A stretch of 15,884 nt of DNA from Chloroflexota bacterium (GTDB lineage: Bacteria; Chloroflexota; Anaerolineae; B4-G1). A program made the position numbers and the translations under genes. Numbering within the stretch: position 1 is the stretch's first letter; each line of letters opens with the position of its first letter. The notes below the pieces were generated by a model that did not search any database, had not been told where the DNA came from, and worked only from the letters and a program-made list of their open reading frames with translations. The stretch is taken from contig JAAEPW010001339.1 in assembly GCA_024232355.1 (NCBI GenBank), positions 1 to 15,884 on the forward strand, in the 5' to 3' direction. Of this stretch, positions 1 through 10,200 are shown piece by piece.

Positions 1-198
1 ATTTGTTATTACTCTTTTCATTTGTCACCTCTGTGCTTTGATTTGCTGCTATATTGCCACAGAGTGCTTCAATTGTCCACCCACGCTAGCATACGTTGCG
101 GTGTTACTTCTTCCGTTTGGCGATTTTAGAGTGTCACAATTTGGGGATCTGTGCATCTATATAGAGTGGGGATCAGCAAGAGTGTTATTAGCTAAAAC

Positions 199-206
199 AA
201 GGAGGT
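199..206 (+). promoter_or_regulatory. Perfect Shine-Dalgarno site before a micro-gene
   Basis: AAGGAGGT is fully complementary to the bacterial anti-SD core and sits 6 nt before an ATG at 213. That ATG frame stops after seven codons (TGA 234-236), so this strong site either serves a frame-disrupted small gene or a seven-codon leader. A TATATA box lies at 158-163, but I see no convincing -35 element at the right distance, so I do not call a promoter. Confidence 0.7.
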
Positions 207-212
207 ATTTTG

Positions 213-339
213 ATGCAATCCAAACCACACGGTTGAACCTTTGAGTGTGATAGCCGGAGTCATAGTTGGTGTGATTGCTGGTGTAACTGCCGTAGCAGTT
301 GCTGGAATTGGTCAGGCGCAAATCGTTTACTCTATTTAA
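213..339 (+). pseudogene. Frame-disrupted small glycine-zipper membrane peptide
   Basis: The ATG at 213 has an ideal ribosome site but stops at 234-236. One base later in phase, codons 217-339 are open and encode a strongly hydrophobic stretch. Skipping one base (C216) gives a 41-residue peptide starting MNPNHTVEPL and ending IVYSI. Residues 11-31 could span a membrane. Gly15, Gly19 and Gly23 form a GxxxGxxxG glycine zipper, seen in membrane-packing and pore-forming peptides. Without the shift, the hydrophobic frame could start at TTG 241, four bases after the leader stop, by translational coupling; that start has no ribosome site of its own. The gene ends 28 nt before the large secreted protein and may share its transcript. 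It could be a decayed gene, an assembly error, a programmed +1 shift or chance. I recognise no family. Confidence 0.42.
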
Positions 340-367
340 CAAGACAAAAGGATGAGGTGAGATAATT

Positions 368-3300
368 ATGAAGAAACAACATGTTCGTTCATTTATTGTG
401 ATGCTGGTAGTGATTGCTACGGCGTTGCTCAACAATTCATTTCCTGTCTCAGTGCAAGGGGGCACACCGAGGGCAGTTGGTCTTGTGGACGGACCAAATA
501 TGACCGACTTGGAATTTCAGTTGGTCTCGCCCAGTGAAGGTTGGATACTATTCGATAAGCATCTCCATTGGACGAGAACCGGTGGAGCGGATTGGACCGA
601 AATCACGCCGCCTGACCTGGAGCAGTCAGTAATCCGCGCTGTAGCGTTTCCGGATATGCAACACGGCTGGCTCATTCTGAGCGATTCTGATGAGTTAGGT
701 GTTATCACCTATACCATGGCACGCACTTTTGACACTGGCAAAACCTGGCAGATTACACCGCTTTCGCAATTTCAGCCTGGGGATATGAGTGCGCTTGCCA
801 GCGCAGTATACTTGCGCTTTATTGATACACAGACGGGCTGGCTGGTCATTGAGCAAGCCACGAGCAGCAACTTTAGCGTGGGCGCGTTGTTCAAGACCAG
901 TGATGGTGGCGATAGCTGGACACAACTCTCCATTCCCATCGGCGAGCCAGTCTACTTTGTTACGAGCGAGGTCGGCTGGACCGCGGGTGGTCCTGCCGGA
1001 GACGAGCTGTACCACACCCAGGATGGCGGGCATACTTGGCAGCCACAAACCCTGGCGGCAGAGGGAGACCGACGATTGTTTTACCAGCTTCCTACGTTCG
1101 AGAACGCACGTACCGGTGTGCTACCGGTGATCGTCGTTGATGGCGACCAGACCAAAGTTGAATTTTACGTCACCAGTGATGGCGGTCGTTCCTGGAGCAT
1201 TAATACAAGTGTACCCATAAATGGTGAGTTAGACCCTGCAACTCGTATCCCGCTCACGACGTTTGACACGCATCACACAGTGATGATCGCGCCGAATAGC
1301 GGGCATATGCTGAGCCTATCGGATCAGGATGAGACTACTATCGTAACTGTCCCAGATCATCTAGCAGCCGGGATCAGCGAGCTGGATATGGCGACGCCAA
1401 CCGTCGGGTGGGCTAAATATACGTCCGGTAATTGTACCCCCGTGACCCAAACACGTTGCACTCTGGAAACCCAACTGCTCCGAACTAGCGACGGCGGGCA
1501 GAGTTGGATGGTGTTGGACCTGCCGCAGACTGGCAGGGTGAGTGCTGATAGTGTCACAGAGTCATCAGAACCCTCAGATGTCGATTCAACGCGGAGTCTT
1601 GGCAGTCAAACCCAAGCTTTTGTGGGACAGGGCTTTGACAAGTGCGAGATCGCCAGTTTGAATCAACTCCAAAATTGGATGACGCATAGCCCTTACAAAG
1701 CGGTAAATCTTTACATTGGCGGCTCGAGCCGAGCTTGCGCCAATACAGGATTGACGGCCTCTCTGGTGTCACAGGCCAGCCTACAAGGTTGGAAGTTTAT
1801 CCCCACGTGGGTGGGGCCGCAAGCGGCCTGCTCTGGTTATTCGTCGCGAATGAGTTACGATTCAACGACTGCATACAACCAGGGGGTCAGTGAGGCTAAC
1901 GCTGCCATCAACGCCGCCGCCAACCTCGGATTGACGTTAGCCGACAAGTCCGGCACGATCATCTATTACGACCTGGAAGTCTACGACACAACAAATGTCG
2001 CGTGTCACAATGCCGCCAAGTCCTTTGTGTCGGGGTGGTCCAGCCAGATTCGGGCATGGAATAGCCAAGCCGGTATCTATGGCTATGGGCCAGCCATCAA
2101 CAGCTTTGCCAGCATCGACAATGCACCGGATGCGATCTGGCCTGCGCATTGGATTCACAGTTCATACAACTCGGGTGCGACAGTGTGGAGCGTTTATGGG
2201 CTGTCGAATAATCTGTGGAAAAATCATCAACGTATCCGCCAATATGCCGGCGGCCATAACGAGACCTGGGGTAGCACCACGCTAAATATTGATTGTAACG
2301 TGATTGATGGTATCGTGGCGGTTCTTGACCAATCTCCAACAAACAGGTACGTGGGAAAATTCGATAATCCGGCTTATGGAGGCGGTCCTGTTGTTATTGA
2401 CATGAGAATTGGCGACAGTACAGTTTCCGGATACATCAACTTTAGCAACAAGTCTGGCAACTCGGCTTTGTGTGGAGCAGGTTCGTTTAGCGGTACCAGG
2501 AATGGCAACTCGATCCAGTTTAGCTTTACTTCGGACGACCCTGACTATGGCTGTGGTGCCGACAAGGGATTGGTGTTCAATGTCAGTGGCACGCTGTCCG
2601 GTGATCAAATTACGGGCGGTACCTATACCGTTGGCAGTGGTGAAAGCGGGACTTTTTCGGCCAGCCGGACGGCGCAGTATTCGGGGCGGTTTAACAATCC
2701 GGAGTATGGGAGCGGTGAGGTGGTCCTGGACATCGTGATTGGCGCGAGCAGTGTGGTTGGGTATACGGATTTCACCAACGATCCTGGGCACTCGGCTCTT
2801 TGTGGTGCAGGTCCATTTGTTGGCACAAAGAACGGCAATAGTATACAGTTCAAGTTTACCTCGAATGACTCTGATTCAGGGTGTGGTTTTGATTATGGGC
2901 AGGTTTTCGACATTGACGGTACTCTATCTGCTAATCAAATAGCTGGAAGTTACTCGGTTGACAATGGGGAAAGTGGGACTTTTTCCGTCTCGACCCCGGA
3001 TGACATAGAGCCAGATGGCAATATTACGTCCCCATCTAACGCGAGCACCGTTGGTTCTACAGTCAACTTGAGCGCAACTGCTGAGGATAACACCGACGGC
3101 AGCGGCATTAACCGGGTCGAGTTTTGGATAAAATACAATAGGGAGTGGCATTGGATAGGCAAAGACACCACATCACCGTACAGCATTCAATGGAGTGCGC
3201 CGTCTGGCCTAAAATCCCAATTGCTCAGATTCGCCATTCACGTCTTTGATAACGCAGGGAACGAGGCGATTGATCCGGGCGGGTATCGTTATGCATATTT

Positions 3301-4033
3301 CTTTGCTTCTCAAGACAATCCCACCATAAGTGAAAACTGGGTCCCGTCAGACAGGCGGGCCTACTTGAACCAACGTTCGCTCACTCCCGACGGAAACATC
3401 AAATGCGGTGCGGCTAGCACAGCGATGATGTTGGCGATGAATGGGAAAATAGGCCGGGACTATGACTCGATGGCAAGCACGGCCAACGCTATTTACATCA
3501 AGTGGAACCCCCTTTGGTGGTTGGCGAAAAAGATGCGAGAGCGTGGAATGACCGCACAGACCACATGTGCCACGTCGAACAATGCTTGGAATACGATCAA
3601 GTCGGAGGTCAACGCTGGTCGTCCGGTGCTTGTCTTGAGCAATCGCTTCACCAAAGGTCATTACTTTGTGGCCGTGGGCTACCGGGAGAATGGATCCGAC
3701 CGGCAGATAATCGTCTATGATCCTTATGGAAGATGGACGGGTAGCTATAGAAGCTATGATCGCAACTCGACGTCATCCAGCAGTCGCAAGGGAAAGTGGG
3801 TTTATTATGACTTTTCAAAAGCCTGGGGATATAGTTCCAGTTCCTGTACGAATGGAAGAGGATGGATGCTTACAGCTCGTCCTCAAGCGATGGATATGAT
3901 GGGAATGCTTTCTGACACGCTGCCTGCCACGCCGCCGGACGAGTTCAGTGATGAACCGGAAGACATTGGTACTTTTGAGGGCGTAGAGGTTATTGCTGAA
4001 CATGTGGTGTATTTACCGCTCATTCTAAGGTGA
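368..4033 (+). CDS. Secreted mosaic protein: Asp-box propeller, DUF1906, duplicated domain, Ig-like, C39-like peptidase
   Basis: The ATG at 368 follows GAGGTGA (354-360). Residues 1-30 form a signal peptide (KKQHVR, then a hydrophobic core, cleavage near VSVQ/GG), so the protein acts outside the membrane. Asp-box motifs of the form TSDGGxSW recur near residues 69, 118, 175, 215, 267 and 371, giving a BNR/Ycf48-like beta-propeller. Residues about 420-650 match DUF1906, the Rv2525c-like glycoside-hydrolase-like family: [14 protein letters not shown] near 533-541 and [14 protein letters not shown] near 620. Residues 661-766 and 771-875 are two copies of an unrecognised domain. An Ig-like domain spans about 883-975. 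Residues 996-1160 form a C39-like cysteine peptidase with Cys1013 (KCGAAS), His1098 ([10 protein letters not shown]) and Asp1118 (VYDPYG). The protein ends VVYLPLILR. Domain calls are by motif recognition; substrates are unknown. Confidence 0.9.
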   Translation: MKKQHVRSFIVMLVVIATALLNNSFPVSVQGGTPRAVGLVDGPNMTDLEFQLVSPSEGWILFDKHLHWTRTGGADWTEITPPDLEQSVIRAVAFPDMQHGWLILSDSDELGVITYTMARTFDTGKTWQITPLSQFQPGDMSALASAVYLRFIDTQTGWLVIEQATSSNFSVGALFKTSDGGDSWTQLSIPIGEPVYFVTSEVGWTAGGPAGDELYHTQDGGHTWQPQTLAAEGDRRLFYQLPTFENARTGVLPVIVVDGDQTKVEFYVTSDGGRSWSINTSVPINGELDPATRIPLTTFDTHHTVMIAPNSGHMLSLSDQDETTIVTVPDHLAAGISELDMATPTVGWAKYTSGNCTPVTQTRCTLETQLLRTSDGGQSWMVLDLPQTGRVSADSVTESSEPSDVDSTRSLGSQTQAFVGQGFDKCEIASLNQLQNWMTHSPYKAVNLYIGGSSRACANTGLTASLVSQASLQGWKFIPTWVGPQAACSGYSSRMSYDSTTAYNQGVSEANAAINAAANLGLTLADKSGTIIYYDLEVYDTTNVACHNAAKSFVSGWSSQIRAWNSQAGIYGYGPAINSFASIDNAPDAIWPAHWIHSSYNSGATVWSVYGLSNNLWKNHQRIRQYAGGHNETWGSTTLNIDCNVIDGIVAVLDQSPTNRYVGKFDNPAYGGGPVVIDMRIGDSTVSGYINFSNKSGNSALCGAGSFSGTRNGNSIQFSFTSDDPDYGCGADKGLVFNVSGTLSGDQITGGTYTVGSGESGTFSASRTAQYSGRFNNPEYGSGEVVLDIVIGASSVVGYTDFTNDPGHSALCGAGPFVGTKNGNSIQFKFTSNDSDSGCGFDYGQVFDIDGTLSANQIAGSYSVDNGESGTFSVSTPDDIEPDGNITSPSNASTVGSTVNLSATAEDNTDGSGINRVEFWIKYNREWHWIGKDTTSPYSIQWSAPSGLKSQLLRFAIHVFDNAGNEAIDPGGYRYAYFFASQDNPTISENWVPSDRRAYLNQRSLTPDGNIKCGAASTAMMLAMNGKIGRDYDSMASTANAIYIKWNPLWWLAKKMRERGMTAQTTCATSNNAWNTIKSEVNAGRPVLVLSNRFTKGHYFVAVGYRENGSDRQIIVYDPYGRWTGSYRSYDRNSTSSSSRKGKWVYYDFSKAWGYSSSSCTNGRGWMLTARPQAMDMMGMLSDTLPATPPDEFSDEPEDIGTFEGVEVIAEHVVYLPLILR
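2348..2992 (+). repeat. Tandem duplicated 105-residue domain inside the secreted mosaic protein
   Basis: Copy 1 covers residues 661-766 and copy 2 covers 771-875. They share Y-x-G-x-F-x-N-P-x-Y-G at the start, SALCGAG in the middle, NGNSIQF-x-FTS, GCG-x-D-x-G, and GESGTFS at the end. Each copy has two conserved cysteines (LCGAG and GCG), which could form a disulfide. The protein identity is clear while the DNA has diverged considerably, so the duplication is not recent. The pattern of short alternating beta strands suggests a beta-sandwich, possibly a carbohydrate-binding module, but I cannot assign a family. Confidence 0.8.
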
Positions 4034-4052
4034 AAAAATCGGTCAGTCATCG

Positions 4053-4083
4053 AGTGCCACGCACCTCTCAGGTGCGTGGCACT
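4053..4083. terminator. Perfect 14-bp hairpin after the mosaic gene, possible terminator or dispersed palindrome
   Basis: AGTGCCACGCACCT (4053-4066) pairs perfectly with AGGTGCGTGGCACT (4070-4083) across a 3-nt loop, beginning 20 bases after the stop codon. There is no T-tract on the plus-strand side, so it does not fit a classical intrinsic terminator. The stem is itself rich in GTGC/GCAC and could belong to a dispersed palindromic repeat family. No second copy is present in this window. Confidence 0.6.
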
Positions 4084-4140
4084 TGGACAAGCATAATCCG
4101 GTAAGGACATCCGAGGTCGAGCTAGACGTTCCGGGTTCTA

Positions 4141-4169
4141 TTGCCACAACTTGTCAACTAGGGTAAAAT
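4141..4169 (+). promoter_or_regulatory. Sigma70-type promoter for the RHS gene
   Basis: TTGCCA (4141-4146) and TAAAAT (4164-4169) are separated by exactly 17 bases, each one mismatch from the consensus boxes. A start site near 4176 would give a leader of about 77 nt before the GTG at 4253. It lies downstream of the 4053-4083 hairpin, so the RHS gene can be transcribed independently of the gene before it. Confidence 0.62.
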
Positions 4170-4252
4170 GCTGCTCTGTCAGATGGGCTTGGTTATGCAG
4201 TGAAAATGCTCAAACAGCTTGTAATTGAACGATTTCAACAAGGAGAACTCGC

Positions 4253-7200
4253 GTGACAAACAAACTCTTTCGCTCCGTTTCACTTTTGGTGTGTCTTTCA
4301 ATGATTTTGTCTCTGGCTCCCCTGTCACCACAGGTAGGGTTGGCCGAAAATGTGTCCGATGATAGCAGTGTTCAATTGGTTCCTCTCGGTGTAGAGGAGG
4401 ACATTGATGTACTCTCGCCTCACTGGTTATTGCCGCGAACATTGCCGGTGGTGGAAACCGCTCGCCAGATGGTTGCTGCCCAAGTCGCTCATACCGAGCC
4501 GACGCCGGTACCGATAGGAACACCCCTGCCACCAGGGACAGTAGGTTCACAAAAGCACTTTTTCCTGGACATATATCTACCAATCATTATTCGTGGGGAC
4601 TCTGGGAGAAACGCAAACCAACCTTTGGCAGTGCAGAGTTTCGATCTGGTATGTGATGATGGACAGGGTTGCTTTTCCTACAACGGTATCTGGAACACTC
4701 CTGCTAATCCTAATCAATATTGCAAGTACGCCAACGATATGCGCTTTGGTTTTTCTTGCTATTTTGAGGCCGACTGCCTTTCAAACAATGACCTTTATTC
4801 AGTCTTTTGGAGACCCTATCAGGTATCAGGGTTTCGGTCTGGTAGGTATCAGGTGTATGCTTATATCTCGCGTTGTGACAGCCTTGACCCGCATACTCAA
4901 AGTGCCAAGTACTATCTACGACAGACCGGAGACTCGGCAGCCACAGCTCCGCTAATGGCTTCGGTTAACCAAAGGCATCCGTACCAGGATAACAACGATT
5001 GTTCAGATAGCGCGCGATGGGCCTCATTGGGCACACACGATTTTAATTCTTCTACTTACGTCGAGTTGCGGGCTTGGACGGACGAATCGACTCCTGGAAC
5101 CAAGAGTACCGTCATCTTTGCCGATGCAATAAAATTCACTTTTGTCAATCAAGCACCAAACACCCCCAACCTGACATCCCCGGCAGATGGCACAGTCACG
5201 GCTAATTCGGCGGTGAGCTTGCAAATACAGGACACCGGCGACCCCGACAATTACCCCAACGCTTCACGCACTTTTGATTATCGCATCGAAAAGACCGATG
5301 CAACTTGGTCGCAGAATAACAATGGAACGGCAAGTACATCGTGGGCGCTTACACTGCCCTCGTTGGGCGAGTACAGGTGGCGCGCGAGGTCTTATGATGG
5401 AGCACTTTACAGCGCGTGGAGTGCCTGGCGATACGTTACATTGACCATTGATGATCCTGTACGTCTCAGTGCTTCCTTAACCCTCACACCGAATGAGCTG
5501 GATCATCCAGGTGGGCAAGTCTGTGTCAGCTTTGCTGCCAAGAACTATGGCTCGGTGACTGCGCCAGCGCAAAAGTTTCGGGCCTTTGTCCACGATAGCA
5601 CTGTAACCTTTGGCGTGACCGGCGATGTTACATTGTCCACGGGACAAGCATATTCTTACAGTGACTGCAAGACCTTTTCCCAGACAGGCATCTACCGGGT
5701 TGTCGCCGAGCATTTTGTAGGCGGCGGCTGGACACCTCTTATCACCGAGGGCTTTACCGGCAGCGGCTATATCCAGGTCAAAGCCCCACAGCCTCCCAAG
5801 TCCCAACAAAAGAAAGGAGCCTCTCCCACCTGTGGTTATGCAGGCGAACCGGTCAATACTGTCACCGGCAACTATTTTTACGATTTCACCGACCTGACCG
5901 AGCCTACTCCCGGCCTGCCCCTGGTTGCTACCCGTTGGTACAATGCGCTGGACGCCACGGACGTTGATGGCCCATTTGGCTATGGCACATCCTGGACCTA
6001 CAACATGACCGCCACTCTGCGGGCCGACAAATCCGCCATTGTCCGTATGGCCGATGGGCATCTGGCCTACTTTTTGGGAGAAATAGACCCCGCTGATCCC
6101 ACGAACCTGGACGGCGTCTACGACGGTCAGGAGGAAGAACACGGCACACTGGAGCGCAGCGGTGACACGGCGGTCCTCACCACGCCCGATCAAACGGACT
6201 ACCACTTTGATGCGACAGGCCGCCTGACTCACGTGACGCATCCCTACCCGGCAGAGATCATCGTCGTCTATAGCGGCACGCTGCCCACCCAGTTGATCCA
6301 CTTGGCGGGCATGACCTACACGCTCACCTATAGCGGTTCCAACATTACCCACATCGCCTCCAGCAGCGGGCGGGCCGTGACATATACCTACACGATCTCG
6401 GACAACCTGGCAGCCGTCACCCGGCCCGACGGCTCCACCTACACCTACACTTATGATGAGAACCATCGCCTGACCGAGGCCCGCGATCCCAACAACCACG
6501 CCTTTGTGCGCAACATCTACGACGACGAGGGGCGCGTGACCCATCAATATGACCAGACCGATCAGGAAAGCACCTTTTCCTACGGCGCGACGATCACCGG
6601 TACGCGCAATTTTACCGACGTGCTGGGAAACACCATCACCCATACTTACGACAGCGACTATCGCCTGATCCGGGAAATGGATGCTCTGGGCTATACCACC
6701 GTCTACACCCGCGACGCCGATGGCAACGTCATCGCCCGACACGATAAGGACGGCAGCGTCTGGCATTATGCGTTTGACGAGCGCGGCAACACGCTTTCCG
6801 AGACTGATCCCCTGGGCAGTACCTGGACCTATACTTATGACGAGCACAACAATCGCACTTCCCAAACCGACCCGCTCGGTCATATCTGGACATACGAATA
6901 CGACGCCAACGACCGCCTGATCCGCACGACCGATCCGCTATTGCACACGCGCGAGTACGATTACGATGCCCAAGGGAACCTGATCTGGGAGCAAGACGAG
7001 AACGGCGCAGAGACCTGGTACGCTTACAACGAATTGGGGTTGCAAACGGCCATCACTGACAGCATAGGCAATGTCACCCGGATGGGCTATGACAGCTTTG
7101 GCAACCAAACAGTTTACACCGATGCCAAGATCAGTGTGGCTACCTTTGTTTACGATGGCCTCAACCGGCTGGTTGAGAGCACCGACCCGGTGAGCGCGGT

Positions 7201-10200
7201 CATCACCTTTACCTACGACCTGATGGGCAACCTGCTCACCGAATCCGACGGAATGGGCCACCTAAAGCACTATACATACAACGAGTACGACCGCATTGTC
7301 GCCGAGACCGATTTTAACGGAAACACCACCCACTATGGCTTTGACGCGCTGGGCCGCCGGACAGTCGTCACCGATGCAGTGGGCCATACCACCGTCTACA
7401 CCTACAACGGTGTGGGCCAACTCGTCGCTCGCCAGGACAAGAAAGGCGCGGTCACCCGGTACGAGTATGACCCGGCCGGACGGTTGATCCGCGAGACCGA
7501 CGCCCTCAGCCGTACTACCGAGTACGTTTACGATGCAGCCGGCCGCCAGGTCGAGGTGCATCGCCCCTGCGATGCCTGTGATGGCGGTGTGGCTGTATCT
7601 TACACCGTCTACAATGCCGCCGGACAGGTGATCGAAGAGATCGACCCTCGCGGTGCAAATACCCGCTACGGCCACGATATTGTCGGGCGGCTGGCCGTGG
7701 TGACCGATACCTACGGCTATACCCGCACTTACACGTATGACCCAACCGGGCGCGTGATCCAGGAGACGGACCCGGCAAGCGCAATCTCCAGCTACGAGCA
7801 CGATACACTAGGCCAGATCATCACAACCACCAACGCGATGGGCTACCAGACTTTTACTCGCTACGATGCCGTGGGCTTGCCCGTTCAGACCGTCAACGAG
7901 CGGGGCTACACAACCACGATGATCTATGACGCCAACGACCAGGTGATCGCCACGATTGACGCGCTGGGGAACGTCACCCAAAATGCCTACGACGAGGCGG
8001 GCCGCTTGATCGCCTCTACCGACCCGTTGAGCCGCACCACGACCTACCGGTACGACCCCAACGGCAACCAGATCGCCGTTACCGACGCGCTGAGCCACAC
8101 CCGCCGCACTGAGTACGACGCGCTGAACCGCCCCGTCCGGCGAATCGACCCGCAGGGCAACGTCTCGACTACGACCTACGACGAGGTGGGCCGCGTCGTC
8201 GCCGAGACGAACGCGCTGAGCCAGACCCGCGTCATCACCTATGATGTCGTCGGGCGTAAGATCGCCGAGCGCAGCCCGCTGGGCTATACCACCGTCTATA
8301 CCTACGACAGCGCCGACAACCTCATCGCCCGGCAGGAGCCGTCCGGGGCCGTGTGGCGCTACGAGTTCGACCCCAACGGCAACCAGATCCGCCAGATTGA
8401 TTCACTGGGGAACGTCGGCGAGACGGAATACGACCTGCTCAACCGCGCCGTGCACGAGACCGATCCCCTGGGCGCGATAACCGGACGCGAGTATGACGGC
8501 GCCGGGCAGTTGATCGCTCGCACCGGCCCGCGCGGCGCGACCACACACTACGAGCACGACCTCTTGGGCCGCACGGTGCGAGAGACAACGCCGTTGGGCC
8601 ACACGCGGGTCTATACGCATGACGGCGCGGGCAACCGCGTCGCCGAGCAAAACGAGCGTGGCTTTGTCACCACCTACGTCCACGATGCGCTGAACCGGCA
8701 AGTCGCCCAGACTGACCCTTTAGGCCACACCCGCTACACGCTCCATGACGCCGCCGGGCAGGTCGAGGCCGAGGTGGACTATAACGGCAACCCGACCAGC
8801 TACATCCACGACCTGGTGGGCAACCAGGTGCAGGTCACCAACGCGCTGAGCGGCACGACGACGACCGCGTACAATGCCCTCAACCAGCCCATAGCCGTCA
8901 CCGACGAACTGAACCAAACCCGCCGGACGGGCTACAATGTGCTGGGGCAGGTGGTCAGCCAGACGACGCCCCTCGGATACACCACCGTCTATACCTATAA
9001 CGCCGAAGGCTGGCGCATTGCGCGTGCTGACGCGATGGACGGCGTTTGGACGACCACGCACGACGAGGCAGGACGCCCCGTCCGCGAGACCGACCCGCTG
9101 GGGCGCGTCAACGTCACGATGTACGATCTCTTGGGCCACGTCATCGCCCGCACCGATGCGTTAAGCCGCACCACCCACTACGAATACGATCCCACGGGGC
9201 GATTGCTGGCCGTGATTGGCCCCGACGGCACGACGCAACGCTATACATACGACCCCGCCGGAAATATCCTCACCGAGGCCGACGGCAATGGCCACGTCAC
9301 CCGCTACGAGTACAACCTGGAAGGCCGCCTGGTTCTCAAGACCGGTCCGCTGAACAACCGCTGGCGCTACCGCTACGATCCGGCGGGCAATCAGATCGAG
9401 ACCATCACCCCGGCCGGGCACAGCATCGCGCAAGCGCACGACCCGCTGGGACGGCTGGCACGCAAATTGTACGATGGCGCAGAAACCGTGTCCTTTGCCC
9501 ACGATCCCAACGGCAACCGCGCGGCAATGACCGGCACGCTCGGGGTGAGCGTCTACGTTTACGACGGATTGAACCAACTGGTAGCGAGCACCGACCCGGC
9601 AGGCCGGGTGGTGGAATACGGCTACGACACCGCCGGGCAGCGGGTGACCATCACCTATCCCGACGCCGTTTCAACCGCGAACTATGGATACGATGCCGAC
9701 GGCAATCTGCAATCCGTGACCGCGCCAGACGGTGGTGTGACTGCCTACGAACGCGACCCGCTGGGCCGCCCGATGCGCGTGGCCCAGGCCAACGGCGTGG
9801 TAGTAGAGACCGTCTACGACGCCGTGGGCAACACGCTGAGCATCACCCAACGGGACGCGGGAGGCGCGATCTTTGCCCAACACACCTACATCGTGGATGG
9901 GGCCGACCGCCGCGTGACCAAGACCGAGACGCTGCCACAGGGCGCGGTGACGACCGCCTACACCTACAGCGATCTGGACCAGTTGATGAGCAGCATTGCC
10001 AGCGATGGGCGCAAGACCCACTATACCTTTGACGGCGCCGGCAACCGCATCGCGATGTGGGGCACGCGCGCCCGCAACGCCATCACCGAGACCTACCAGG
10101 TGGACTATGCCTACAACGCCGCCAACCAACTGCAGCAGGCGATAGACAGCGCCACCGGCGCGACCGTCTACTTTTACGACGCCGATGGCAACCGGACCGG

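Noticed and set aside
158..163. TATATA as a -10 box for the first genes
   Set aside because: No acceptable -35 box 16-18 bases upstream; the nearest candidate (GTCACA at 133) is too weak and 19 bases away.
38..244. 68-codon frame at the left end
   Set aside because: TTG start without a ribosome site, cysteine-rich chance composition, and it overlaps the strong ribosome site for another frame.
5477..6883. 468-codon open frame on the minus strand
   Set aside because: It mirrors the start of the RHS core. Its composition follows the sense-strand codon bias and no domain is visible.
9046..10032. 328-codon plus-strand frame, Arg/Pro-rich
   Set aside because: A +1-frame shadow within the YD array; extreme Arg/Gly/His content and no ribosome site.
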